A stretch of DNA of 13,045 nucleotides from Gemmatimonadota bacterium (GTDB lineage: Bacteria > Gemmatimonadota > Gemmatimonadetes > Longimicrobiales > Longimicrobiaceae): the NCBI GenBank assembly GCA_019348475.1, contig JAHWJJ010000068.1, forward strand, positions 1 to 13,045, in the 5' to 3' direction. How positions within the stretch are numbered: the first letter of the stretch is position 1; each line of letters starts with the position of its first letter. A program made the translations under genes and the position numbers. Of this stretch, positions 1 through 6,760 are shown one piece after another. The notes below the pieces were generated by a model. That model saw nothing but the letters and a program-made list of their open reading frames with translations. It was not told where the DNA came from and ran no database searches.

Positions 1-693
1 CCCGACATCTCGGAGCTCACCGCCGTGGCCGCGCGCATCGCGGCCGACATCGCGACGCTGTCGGCGCGCATCCAGATCGCGTTCACCCCCGAGACGGCGC
101 TGGAAATCCGCAACACCATCGAGAACGTGGGCGAGGTGAGCGACCAGTTGAGCGGCTTCATCGACGCGCAGACGCGCACCTACGGGCAGGTGGGGCGCAA
201 CGTCCTGGCGTCGACCGAGAACATCCGCCTGGCCACCGCCAGCGCGCAGGCCACCATGAACGAGGTGCGCGCCAGCCTTCAGGGCGGCGACGTGCAGCAG
301 ATCCTGGCCAACGCCCGCACGGCCACGGAAAACCTGAACGCGCTCACGGCCGAGCTGCGCGGCGCGGCCTCCGGCGTCCCGGGGCTGGTGGCCCGGGCCG
401 ACAGCACCATGGGCGCGTTCGGCCGCACGGCCGAGACGCTCAACACCACCATCGCCGGCGTGCAGCCGGGGCTGGCGCAGATCGGCCCGACCATCGCGCA
501 GGCGCGCGAGGCGATGACCAGCTTCAACACCCTGCTGACGCAGCTTTCGTCGCAGGAGGGCACCATCGGCCGGCTGATGACCGACCCTGCGCTGTACGAG
601 GAGTTCCAGCGCCTGATCACCACCATGCAGCGCCTGATGGCCGACATGCAGGCGAACCCGGGGAAGTACATCGGCGAGCTGCAGGTGTTCTGA
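1..693 (+). CDS. MCE/MlaD-family lipid-transport protein, C-terminal part (5' end outside window)
   Basis: The reading frame is open from the first base, so the gene starts upstream of the window. About 230 residues are visible. They form long amphipathic helices rich in Ala, Thr, Asn and Gln, with repeated T/S-x-x-N-like spacing (for example TATENLNALTAEL), as in the helical region that follows the MCE domain of MlaD-type proteins. The end is characteristic: SSQEGTIGRLMTDPALYEEF, then LMADMQANPGKYI. This matches the family's 'GTlGrLlnDPaLY ... DikanPkkYi' tail. Members are periplasmic substrate-binding parts of Mla-type ABC systems that move phospholipids between the outer and inner membranes of diderm bacteria. 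The MCE domain and the N-terminal anchor lie outside the window, so the subfamily cannot be fixed. The partner permease and ATPase (MlaE and MlaF types) would be expected upstream. Confidence 0.88.
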   Translation, partial: PDISELTAVAARIAADIATLSARIQIAFTPETALEIRNTIENVGEVSDQLSGFIDAQTRTYGQVGRNVLASTENIRLATASAQATMNEVRASLQGGDVQQILANARTATENLNALTAELRGAASGVPGLVARADSTMGAFGRTAETLNTTIAGVQPGLAQIGPTIAQAREAMTSFNTLLTQLSSQEGTIGRLMTDPALYEEFQRLITTMQRLMADMQANPGKYIGELQVF

Positions 694-700
694 CGGGGAG

Positions 701-772
701 TGCGGAAGTGCGGAAGTGCGGAAGTGCGGAAGTGCGGAAGTGCGAAAGTGCGAAAGTGCGAAAGTGCAGAAA
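701..772. repeat. Octamer tandem repeat (TGCGGAAG)5 (TGCGAAAG)3 plus one degenerate unit
   Basis: Starting 7 bases after the MlaD-type stop codon there are five perfect TGCGGAAG units (701-740), then three perfect TGCGAAAG units (741-764), then a degenerate unit TGCAGAAA (765-772). The two blocks differ by one base per unit. This suggests slippage or unequal crossover after a point change had spread. The repeat is in a gap and is unlikely to be translated. A related but more degenerate run lies at 5932-5971. Confidence 0.9.
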
Positions 773-843
773 CTGACTGACTCAGACTGTGAGCGATGGG
801 CGAGGCGAGCGACGGGCACCACCCGGACTCGTAAACCTCGCCC

Positions 844-872
844 ACCCTCCCCCTAATCGGCTGGGGGAGGGT
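844..872. repeat. C/G-tract hairpin, 10-bp perfect stem
   Basis: The arms ACCCTCCCCC (844-853) and GGGGGAGGGT (863-872) are perfect inverted complements around a 9-base loop. There is no T-tract on either side, so this is not a standard intrinsic terminator. It belongs to the same visual class as the hairpins at 918-948, 4007-4037, 6636-6663 and 7727-7753, all built on C-tract/G-tract arms and all in gaps downstream of genes. Confidence 0.8.
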
Positions 873-917
873 TGGCGTAAGGCAGGCGGTGGTGCGCGTT
901 GATCGTGATTCAGTTCT

Positions 918-965
918 CCCTTCCCCCACGCGGTTTGTGGGGGAAGGGCCGGGGATGGGGGGCGC
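918..965 (+). repeat. C/G-tract hairpin plus conserved G-rich tail (REP-like element, copy 1)
   Basis: The arms CCCTTCCCCCAC (918-929) and GTGGGGGAAGGG (937-948) form a perfect 12-bp stem with a 7-base loop. The stem runs into a tail at 946-965 (GGGCCGGGGATGGGGGGCGC). The same tail, in reverse complement and with one mismatch, flanks the hairpin at 4007-4037. A stem plus a shared flank makes this a repeated element rather than a chance palindrome. Confidence 0.8.
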
Positions 966-1130
966 TCGGCGGACGCAGAGGGGCCGGTTGTCGCGCCTGG
1001 AGCCGCCCGCCTGGGATCCCCGTCCGCGGCGCCGTCGGAGTGTTGCTCCGGAATGCCAGACGGGAGCGGATGGGGCCCGCGAGCACGAACCCTGCTGTGC
1101 GCGGAGTGGTCCGTTGGCAGTTGCAGGCTA

Positions 1131-1151
1131 TTCCCTGTTCCCTGTTCCCTG
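1131..1151 (+). repeat. TTCCCTG heptamer, three tandem copies
   Basis: Three perfect consecutive TTCCCTG units end six bases before the lysC start codon. They occupy the place where a Shine-Dalgarno site would be expected, and no purine-rich site is present there. Whether they affect translation or only mark an inserted repeat cannot be told from the sequence. Confidence 0.85.
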
Positions 1152-1157
1152 CAGTTC

Positions 1158-2447
1158 ATGGCCCTGCTGGTCCAGAAGTACGGCGGCACCTCGGTCGGCA
1201 CGCCGGAGCGCATCCGCGCCGTGGCCGGCCGCGTCGCGCGCGCCCACCGGCGCGGCGACCGCGTGGTGGTGGTGGTCAGCGCCATGGGGCACACCACCGA
1301 CGAGCTGGTGGAGCTGGCGCAGACCGTCACCGGCGCGCCGAATCCCGGCGCGGAGCACGCGCGCGAGATGGACATGCTGCTCAGCGCCGGCGAACGCATC
1401 TCGATGGCGCTGCTCGCGATGGCGATCTGCCAGGAGGGGGTGGAGGCGCGCTCGCTCACGGGGAGCCAGGCCGCCATCATCACCGACCAGTCGCACACCG
1501 CCGCCCGTATCGTGGACGTGCGCGCCGACCGTGTGCGCGAAACCGTGGAGAAAGGGTGCGTCGCCATCATCGCCGGGTTCCAGGGGGTCAGCACGGCGCG
1601 CGAGATCACCACGCTGGGGCGCGGCGGGTCCGACACCACGGCGGTTGCGCTCGCGCGCGCGCTGGAGGCCGACCGGTGCGAGATCTACACGGACGTGGAG
1701 GGCGTCTTTACCTGCGATCCCCGGCGGGTGCCGGACGCGCGCATCATCCCGCGGATCTCGCACGACGAGATGGTGGAGCTGGCCCAGTCCGGCGCGCAGG
1801 TGATGCACGCCCGCGCCGTGGACCTGGGCGCGCGCGAGCCCGCGATGGACATCCGTGTGCTGTCGTCCTTCGCCCAGGGGGCCGGCCAGGACGACCCCAC
1901 GCGCGGCACCCTGATCACCCGAGATCCGATGGTACACGAAGACCAGGTGGTAACCGGCCTGGCCCCCGCCCGCGGTTATGCCAAGCTGATCGCACACGGC
2001 CTGCCGCGGGGGATGCGCACGCCCACGGAGCTGCTGGTCGCCCTGGCCGACGCGGGGGTCAGCGTGGACATGGTGACCGAGGCGCCGGACGGGCAGGGGG
2101 GCGCGCTGCTGCAGCTGACCGTGCGCGAGGACGACCTGCCGCGCGTCCGCGAGATCGCCGCGCAGGTCGCGGCGCGGCTGGGCGGCGGCGGGCGCATCGA
2201 GGAGCGGACGGGCCTTTCGCGAATCGCGCTGGTGGGGCGGGGGATGAGCGGCCGCCCCGGCGTGTACGCACAGGCGTACCGCACCCTGATGGACGCCGGG
2301 GTGGAGGTGGAGGCGGTGTCCACCTCCTCCATCTCCATCACCCTGCTCGTTCCCAGCGACCGCGAGGACGACGCGCTGCGGGCGCTGCACGACGGCTTTA
2401 CCCTGGGCCGGCCGGCGGAGGCGATGGCCGCCGCGGGCGTGCACTGA
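1158..2447 (+). CDS. lysC: Aspartate kinase (monofunctional, two ACT domains)
   Basis: The enzyme phosphorylates L-aspartate with ATP, the committed step to lysine, threonine, methionine and diaminopimelate. The 429-residue protein has the usual length. The kinase domain opens with KYGGTSVG (residues 7-14), carries GRGGSDTTAVALA (154-166) and EIYTDVEGVFTCDPR (175-189), and has the SGAQVMHARAVDLG segment near 211-224. Two ACT domains follow: about 272-345, and about 353-415 with VSTSSISITLLV. They are the expected sites of feedback control by lysine and/or threonine. I chose ATG 1158 because the conserved N-terminus starts there; the frame extends upstream to 1053, but that extension has no family character. 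No Shine-Dalgarno site precedes it. Met258 falls where the separate beta subunit of some LysC enzymes starts, but it has no ribosome site. Only 8 bases separate it from asd, so the two are surely co-transcribed. Confidence 0.95.
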   Translation: MALLVQKYGGTSVGTPERIRAVAGRVARAHRRGDRVVVVVSAMGHTTDELVELAQTVTGAPNPGAEHAREMDMLLSAGERISMALLAMAICQEGVEARSLTGSQAAIITDQSHTAARIVDVRADRVRETVEKGCVAIIAGFQGVSTAREITTLGRGGSDTTAVALARALEADRCEIYTDVEGVFTCDPRRVPDARIIPRISHDEMVELAQSGAQVMHARAVDLGAREPAMDIRVLSSFAQGAGQDDPTRGTLITRDPMVHEDQVVTGLAPARGYAKLIAHGLPRGMRTPTELLVALADAGVSVDMVTEAPDGQGGALLQLTVREDDLPRVREIAAQVAARLGGGGRIEERTGLSRIALVGRGMSGRPGVYAQAYRTLMDAGVEVEAVSTSSISITLLVPSDREDDALRALHDGFTLGRPAEAMAAAGVH

Positions 2448-2455
2448 GGGGGCCG

Positions 2456-3436
2456 ATGCACGTCGCATTGCTGGGCGCCACCGGCGCCGTGGGGCGCACC
2501 ATGCTCCAGGTCCTGGCGGAGCGCCGCCTTCCCGTGGACCGGCTCACGCTCCTCGCGTCCCCGCGCTCCAGGGGCCGCTCGCTCCGCTGGGGCGGGCGCG
2601 ACTGGACCTGCGCCGTGGCGGAGCCGGGCGTGTTCCGCGGGGTGGACTTCGCGCTCTTTTCCGCGGGCGGGGAGCGCTCGAAGGAGTGGGCGCCCGTGGC
2701 GGCGGAGGAGGGCGCGGTGGTCGTCGACAACTCGTCCGCCTGGCGGATGGACCCGCAGGTGCCGCTGGTGGTTCCCGAGGTGAACGCGGACGCCGCGCGC
2801 GAACGGCCCAGGGGGATCATCGCCAACCCCAACTGCTCCACCATCCAGATGGTGGTGGCGCTGGAGGCGGTGCGGCGGGCGGCGGGGCTGGCGCGCGTGG
2901 TCGCGACCACCTACCAGTCCGTCAGCGGCGCCGGCGAGACGGGGCGCAGCGCCCTGCGCGACGAGCTGCTGGGCAACCGGCCGGAAGAGTCGCCGTTCGC
3001 GCGGCAGATCTCCGGGAACGTGATCCCGCAGATCGGCGACTTCGACGGCGAGGGATGGACGGGGGAGGAGCGCAAGATGATCGCCGAGACGCGCAAGATC
3101 CTCGCTCTCCCGGACCTTGCCGTGGCGGCGACGTGCGTGCGGGTGCCGGTGGAGGTGGGGCACTCGGTGCAGGTGATGGTGGAGACGGAGCGGGAGCTTT
3201 CGGTGGATGACGCCCGCGCGGCACTGGCGGCGTTCCCCGGGGTGATGGTGGAGGAGGGCGCGCACCGCTACCCCACGCCGCTGGAGACGGCTGGGCGCGA
3301 CGAGGTGTTCGTGGGGCGCATTCGCCGGGACCCCTTCCTGCCGCGCACCCTGCACCTGTGGGTGGTCTCCGACAACCTGCGCAAGGGCGCGGCGACCAAC
3401 GCCGTGCAGATCGTGCAGGAGCTTTCCGGTGCCTAG
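2456..3436 (+). CDS. asd: Aspartate-semialdehyde dehydrogenase
   Basis: The enzyme reduces L-aspartyl-4-phosphate with NADPH to aspartate semialdehyde, the step directly after LysC. The 326 residues begin with the Rossmann motif GATGAVG (7-13). Next come DNSSAWRM (91-98) and NPNCSTIQ around the catalytic Cys127. The substrate/acid-base region RVPVEVGHS places the catalytic His at 236 and the substrate Arg at 229. SGAGETG (157-163) and SDNLRKGAATNAVQI near the C-terminus are also typical. The residue after GHS is Val where many relatives have Glu, a mild variation. The start ATG 2456 follows a G-rich ribosome site (about 2447-2452) next to the lysC stop. The open frame extends far upstream through lysC in another frame, but only this part is real. 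Its 3' end overlaps the Nudix gene by 8 bases. Confidence 0.95.
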   Translation: MHVALLGATGAVGRTMLQVLAERRLPVDRLTLLASPRSRGRSLRWGGRDWTCAVAEPGVFRGVDFALFSAGGERSKEWAPVAAEEGAVVVDNSSAWRMDPQVPLVVPEVNADAARERPRGIIANPNCSTIQMVVALEAVRRAAGLARVVATTYQSVSGAGETGRSALRDELLGNRPEESPFARQISGNVIPQIGDFDGEGWTGEERKMIAETRKILALPDLAVAATCVRVPVEVGHSVQVMVETERELSVDDARAALAAFPGVMVEEGAHRYPTPLETAGRDEVFVGRIRRDPFLPRTLHLWVVSDNLRKGAATNAVQIVQELSGA

Positions 3437-3947
3437 GCGGCGGCGCGGGGGCGGCGCCCGCACGCGGGCGGTGATCGAAACCAGCGCCGGCGGCGTGATC
3501 TACCGCTGGCGCGAAGGGCGCGCGCACGTGCTGCTGATCCGCGACGCGTACCACCACTGGGGCTTTCCCAAGGGCCACGTGGAGCAGACGGAGACGGCCG
3601 CCGACGCCGCGCTGCGCGAGGTGCAGGAAGAGACCGGGCTCAACTGCCTGCGCCTGGGGCCGCGGCTGCAGACCATCGACTGGTTCTTCCGCTTCCGCGG
3701 CAAGCTCATCCACAAGTACTGCCACTTCTACCTGATCGAATCTCCCGAGGGGGATACCTGCCCGCAGCGGGAGGAGGGGATCACGGAGTGCATCTGGCTG
3801 CCGCTGGAGGAAGCCATCTCGTCCATCAGCTACGACAACGCCCGCGAGGTCCTGAAGCGCGCCGCCGAGCAGCTGGAGGCCGCCCTGCGCCGGGCGCAGG
3901 AAGAGCGGGAGGCGGATGCGCCGCAGCCGGCGCGCGGGAGCGGCTGA
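3429..3947 (+). CDS. Nudix hydrolase
   Basis: This is a 172-residue protein with a complete Nudix box at residues 49-71: G-x5-E-x7-REVQEETGL, preceded by WGFPK. Family members hydrolyse nucleoside diphosphates linked to another group, using a divalent metal held by the box glutamates. The AGGVIYRWREGRAHVLLIRD start resembles the dinucleoside-polyphosphate (ApnA) hydrolase/MutT-like branch, but the substrate cannot be assigned. The start is GTG at 3429 because AGGAG (3417-3421) sits 7 bases before it. It overlaps the asd stop by 8 bases, which implies translational coupling. About the first ten residues are Arg/Gly-rich and the last fifteen are low-complexity. Why a Nudix enzyme is coupled to the aspartate pathway is not evident; it may be simple operon packing. 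Confidence 0.9.
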   Translation: MPRRRRGGGARTRAVIETSAGGVIYRWREGRAHVLLIRDAYHHWGFPKGHVEQTETAADAALREVQEETGLNCLRLGPRLQTIDWFFRFRGKLIHKYCHFYLIESPEGDTCPQREEGITECIWLPLEEAISSISYDNAREVLKRAAEQLEAALRRAQEEREADAPQPARGSG

Positions 3948-3990
3948 GCAAGGTGTGCGGTGGTCGGGCGGGCTCTGCGCGTGCCGCCGG

Positions 3991-4037
3991 CGCCCCCCAC
4001 CCCCGGCCCCTCCCCCGCAAACTGCGCGGGGGAGGGG
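3991..4037 (-). repeat. C/G-tract hairpin plus tail (REP-like element, copy 2, inverted)
   Basis: The arms CCCCTCCCCCGC (4007-4018) and GCGGGGGAGGGG (4026-4037) form a perfect 12-bp stem with a 7-base loop. On the left, 3991-4010 is the reverse complement of the tail of the element at 918-965, with one mismatch. This copy is therefore the same element in the opposite orientation. The hairpin starts about 60 bases after the Nudix stop codon. Confidence 0.8.
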
Positions 4038-4238
4038 AGAAGCCCTCCCAGCCGGAGCCGGCACCAGAATCTGTCATTCCGGAGGCGGCGCCGCGCCGGA
4101 CGTCGCTGCGGGCGGGTTGGCTGGCGCCGACTGAGGAATCTACTCGCCCGATCTGGTGGTCTGCTCGCGCGCGTTGAACTCGCACCAGGCTGATTCCCCC
4201 CCGGCCTCCGCCCCGGCTCCTCGCCGCGCACCAGTGCG

Positions 4239-4270
4239 CGAGGCCGCCCTGGGGAACCGGGGCGGCCTCG
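4239..4270 (-). terminator. Strong hairpin, probable terminator of the small reverse-strand gene
   Basis: Arms 4239-4250 and 4259-4270 pair over 12 bp (11 Watson-Crick pairs and one G-U) around an 8-base loop. The hairpin starts 24 bases beyond the stop codon of the reverse-strand gene 4295-4510. No T-tract follows on the reverse strand, so termination efficiency is uncertain. It could instead protect the mRNA end. Confidence 0.5.
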
Positions 4271-4294
4271 TCGCGATTCCGGATGAGCGATGGC

Positions 4295-4510
4295 TCAGGG
4301 CAGATCGCCGCGGCGCGCGCGGCGGGCGCGCACCCGGTCGTACGCCATCATCCCCAGCGGCAGCGCCCAGCTGGCCGTCCCCATCATCCGCCCCGCGCGG
4401 TGCCCGCGGCGCCCCATCCGGTTCATCGCCCACCCGGCGGCGCCCATCATGGCCATGTTCTTCACGCTCATGCGCCGGGGGCTCAGCATCCGCATCAGTC
4501 CGTTGATCAT
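4295..4510 (-). CDS. Small Met/Arg-rich hypothetical protein (71 aa)
   Basis: I do not recognise a family. The start is ATG (complement of 4508-4510). On the reverse strand it is preceded by AGGAGG with a 5-base gap, the best ribosome site in the window, which is the main reason to call it real. The 71 residues contain 13 Met and 14 Arg. Two short hydrophobic stretches (about 16-30, NMAMMGAAGWAM, and 42-57, MMGTASWALPLGMMAY) are separated by a basic linker with RMGRRGHRAGR. The tail is Arg-rich. This could be a small membrane-associated protein with paired short helices or GxxxA-type contacts. It is transcribed away from the AI-2E gene, from a 145-base shared upstream region. A TATACC hexamer (complement of 4539-4544) is a possible -10 element. 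A hairpin follows the stop. Confidence 0.6.
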   Translation of the reverse strand: MINGLMRMLSPRRMSVKNMAMMGAAGWAMNRMGRRGHRAGRMMGTASWALPLGMMAYDRVRARRARRGDLP

Positions 4511-4655
4511 CCGTCCCTCCTGGTCGGCTAAGTGATTGGTATAGCGATGGTTGTGCATGATCCGGGCCGCCGCGCGCCGTCCGGCGCTCTGGCCGGGCGG
4601 GCCGGTGCGGCGCTACTCTGTGCGCGCCCTGCCATCCCCTGATCCCCCGGAATCC

Positions 4656-5921
4656 ATGAACGAGAAGGCCGCCGATCCGTTCAACTGGCGCACCTGGCAC
4701 GCCGTCGTCGTGCTCGGCGTGCTGGGGCTGTTCCTGTTCAGCATCCGCAGCATCCTCAACCCCTTCATCCTCTTTCTGCTCCTGCTCTTTCTGGTGCAGC
4801 CGTATTCGACGCGCTTTCACCAGATGCTGGTGGCCACGGCGGCGCTCCTCACCTTCGTCTGGCTGCTGGACACCACGGGTTTTCTGCTGGCGCCGTTCGT
4901 CCTGGCGCTGGTGCTGGCGTACATCCAGCACCCGCTGGTCGCGCGGATGGAGCGGCGTGGGCTTTCGCGCCTGGCCGCCACGGTGCTGCTGGCGCTCCCC
5001 GCGATCGCCATCATCGGCGTGGTGCTGTTCGTGGGCATTCCCGCCCTCAGCGCGCAGGTGGCCGAGCTCATCCGCGGCACCCCGGCCTTTCTGCAGACGG
5101 TCACGCTGCGGCTGGAGCAGTGGCAGGCGCAGCTGCAGTCGCGTGACCTTCCGTGGCTGGACGAGCAGGCGCTGGTGGACCGGCTGCGCTCCATTCAGCC
5201 AGAGGTGGTGATGGCGTGGATGCAGCAGCGGCAGGAAGCCATCGCGCAGGGGGTGTGGACGGGGCTGCTGGGCGTGGGCAAGGGGCTGGGCGCGGTGCTC
5301 AGCCTGCTGGGCTACGTCTTCCTCACCCCCATCCTCACCTTTTACCTGCTGCGGGACTGGACGGGGATCCAGGCCCGGCTGCGGGAACTGGTCCCCGGGC
5401 CGTACCGTGACCGCGTGGTGGGCTTTGCGTCGGAGTACGACCGGCTGCTCGCGCGCTACCTGCGCGGCCAGGTGCTGGCCGCGGCCATCGTGGGCGTGCT
5501 CACCTGGCTGGGGTTTCTGATCGCCGGCTTTCCGTACGCGCTGCTGCTGGGCGCCGTGGCCGGCGTGTTCAACATCATCCCCTACATGGGGCTGGTCGCC
5601 AGCCTGATCCCCGCGCTGGTCATCGCCCTCTTTTCCGCGAACCCGCTCGTCGCGCTGCTCAAGATCGCCATCGTCTTCGCGGTGGTGCAGGCGCTGGATT
5701 CGTCCGTCATCGGCCCGCGCGTGGTGGGCGAGGCCGTGGGGCTGCACCCCGTGTGGGTGCTGCTGGCGCTGGCCGTCACCGGCTACTTCTTCGGCTTCGT
5801 GGGGCTGCTGATCGCCGTGCCCCTGGCCGTCCTGGTGAAGCTGCTGCTGGGCTACGCGCTGGACCGGTACCGCGCGTCCACGCTGTTCCGCGGCGAAAGG
5901 CCGCTGGTGGCGGTGGAGTGA
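4656..5921 (+). CDS. AI-2E family transporter (PerM/TqsA-like membrane protein)
   Basis: This is a 421-residue polytopic membrane protein. Hallmarks of the family are AYIQHPLVARMERRGLSRL (88-106), the YLRGQ segment (268-272), FNIIPYMGLVASLIPAL (305-321), LDSSVIGPRVVGEAVGLHP (347-365) and GLLIAVPLAVLVKLLLG near the C-terminus. Helices lie at about 13-30, 34-49, 57-70, 72-93, 109-132, 203-233, 270-292, 294-328, 334-350 and 366-396, with a soluble loop at about 133-200. Members include exporters of autoinducer-2 and Na+/H+ antiporters, so the substrate here is unknown. The pair of helices before residue 50 appears to be an N-terminal addition to the usual layout. ATG 4656 was chosen because the hydrophobic protein starts just after it; the frame is open from 4551, but that part is Arg/Pro-rich. 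The ribosome site is weak. Confidence 0.9.
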   Translation: MNEKAADPFNWRTWHAVVVLGVLGLFLFSIRSILNPFILFLLLLFLVQPYSTRFHQMLVATAALLTFVWLLDTTGFLLAPFVLALVLAYIQHPLVARMERRGLSRLAATVLLALPAIAIIGVVLFVGIPALSAQVAELIRGTPAFLQTVTLRLEQWQAQLQSRDLPWLDEQALVDRLRSIQPEVVMAWMQQRQEAIAQGVWTGLLGVGKGLGAVLSLLGYVFLTPILTFYLLRDWTGIQARLRELVPGPYRDRVVGFASEYDRLLARYLRGQVLAAAIVGVLTWLGFLIAGFPYALLLGAVAGVFNIIPYMGLVASLIPALVIALFSANPLVALLKIAIVFAVVQALDSSVIGPRVVGEAVGLHPVWVLLALAVTGYFFGFVGLLIAVPLAVLVKLLLGYALDRYRASTLFRGERPLVAVE

Positions 5922-5931
5922 GGGAGTGGGT

Positions 5932-5971
5932 GAGTGCGAAAGTGCGGGAGTGCGGGAGTGCGTTGGTGCGG
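5932..5971. repeat. Degenerate octamer repeat, GAGTGCGG-like, about 5 units
   Basis: Starting 11 bases after the AI-2E stop codon, about five 8-base units of the form GAGTGCGR occur (GAGTGCGA, AAGTGCGG, GAGTGCGG, GAGTGCGT, TGGTGCGG). The GTGCG core and 8-base period match the array at 701-772. A second such run, also directly 3' of a gene, suggests a repeat family rather than a single accident. Confidence 0.7.
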
Positions 5972-6051
5972 GATGATGAGGAAGGCGGGCAGGTGATGCC
6001 GCTCTCGCCGCTCGGGGGCGGCGCGCGGTGAACCCCGGCGAAAGGGCAGAG

Positions 6052-6618
6052 ATGAACCGCGGGATGACGTCGGATCGCGGAAAGCACGGCCCCGCGCCGC
6101 TGTGGGTGCTGGTTCTGCCGCTGCTCCTGATCGTGCTCGCCCCGGCGGATGGCGAAGCGCAGCGCCGGCGGCGGCTTCTGGGGCGGCCGGCGCCCGCGGC
6201 GGCCCCCGTGGCGCCGGTGGCGGCGGATACCACCACCCTGCCCACCGGGGCCGCCGCGGCGGCTGAGGAGGTGCCGGAGCCGCTGCCGCTTCCCCCGACG
6301 GCCGATACCCGCGGCGCGTTTCCCGTCCAGCAGCGGCTGGAGATGCGGTCCACCGCGTATTGCCTGCGCGGCAACATGCGCACGGGCGTCCGCGTCCGCG
6401 ACGGGATGGCGGCGGGCGACCCCAGCGTGCTGCCGCTGGGGTCCGTGGTCCGCGTGTCGCACCCGGACGGCAGGGTGATCGGCATCTTCGTTATCATGGA
6501 CACCGGCGGCGCCATCCGCGGCAACAAGATCGACCTGTGGTTCGACAACTGCCGCGAAGCCCTGGACTGGGGCATCCGCCCCGTGATCGCCGAGGTGCTC
6601 GATATCGGCCGGGTGTGA
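6052..6618 (+). CDS. Secreted 3D-domain protein (possible cell-wall hydrolase)
   Basis: The 188-residue protein has an N-terminal signal: basic start, hydrophobic core at about 17-30 (LWVLVLPLLLIVLA), then GEA-Q as a likely cleavage site near residue 36. A Pro/Ala-rich linker (about 45-85) follows. The C-terminal region (about 95-186) is a 3D domain: STAYCLRGNMRTGVRVRDG, LPLGSVVRV, then VIMDTGGAIRGNKIDLWFDNC with the three aspartates at 150, 161 and 165. In known relatives (MltA and related lytic transglycosylases, YabE/YocH types) this double-psi beta-barrel contributes to peptidoglycan cleavage. Cys104 and Cys167 could form a disulfide in the periplasm. ATG 6052 was preferred over GTG 6028 because it gives the normal signal-peptide length; both are possible. 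It does not appear coupled to its neighbours. Confidence 0.85.
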   Translation: MNRGMTSDRGKHGPAPLWVLVLPLLLIVLAPADGEAQRRRRLLGRPAPAAAPVAPVAADTTTLPTGAAAAAEEVPEPLPLPPTADTRGAFPVQQRLEMRSTAYCLRGNMRTGVRVRDGMAAGDPSVLPLGSVVRVSHPDGRVIGIFVIMDTGGAIRGNKIDLWFDNCREALDWGIRPVIAEVLDIGRV

Positions 6619-6635
6619 TGAGCCATGCAGTTCAA

Positions 6636-6663
6636 ACCTCCCCCAGGGGTTTTTGGGGGAGGT
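6636..6663. repeat. C/G-tract hairpin, 10-bp perfect stem (same class)
   Basis: The arms ACCTCCCCCA (6636-6645) and TGGGGGAGGT (6654-6663) are perfect complements around an 8-base loop. It lies 17 bases after the 3D-protein stop. The flank CAGTTCAAACCTCCC and the exit GGGGAGGTGCG recur in the hairpin at 7721-7756, which makes these two a pair within the larger class. It could aid 3' end formation for the 3D gene, but no T-tract follows. Confidence 0.75.
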
Positions 6664-6760
6664 GCGAGCCTCAGCGAGCGGAGGGGGCGCGCGCGGGCTC
6701 CGCGAACATCGATGGTCCTGCCGCACGCGGGACCCTTTATTCGATCTGGAGAGGACGTGA

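Larger units (their letters stand above)
694..1157. other. Intergenic region between the mlaD-like gene and lysC
   Basis: These 464 bases hold no gene that I can support. Several frames are open across it, but their translations are Arg/Pro/Gly-rich and match no family. It contains the octamer repeat (701-772), two perfect hairpins (844-872 and 918-948) and a heptamer repeat directly before lysC (1131-1151). No convincing -35/-10 pair was found by eye. Confidence 0.7.
3948..4294. other. Intergenic region between the Nudix gene and the small reverse-strand gene
   Basis: These 347 bases have no supported gene. They contain an inverted copy of the hairpin-plus-tail element (3991-4037), a GC-rich stretch ending in ACTGAGGAATCTACTCGCCC near 4130-4149, and the hairpin at 4239-4270. 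Open frames on both strands translate into Arg/Pro/Ala-rich sequence with no recognisable domain. Confidence 0.7.

Noticed and set aside
1929..2447. Separate start for an aspartate kinase beta subunit at Met258
   Set aside because: The position suits it, but no ribosome site precedes the codon. It is kept only as a note on lysC.
899..2455. N-terminal extension of the asd frame through lysC
   Set aside because: The translation is Arg/Gly/His-rich and lies out of frame with lysC, which has clear family motifs. asd starts at 2456.
4140..6635. Very long reverse-strand open frame (831 codons)
   Set aside because: It overlaps the AI-2E and 3D genes on the other strand, and its translation is His/Gln/Arg/Asp-rich with no domain. 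High G+C leaves such frames open by chance.
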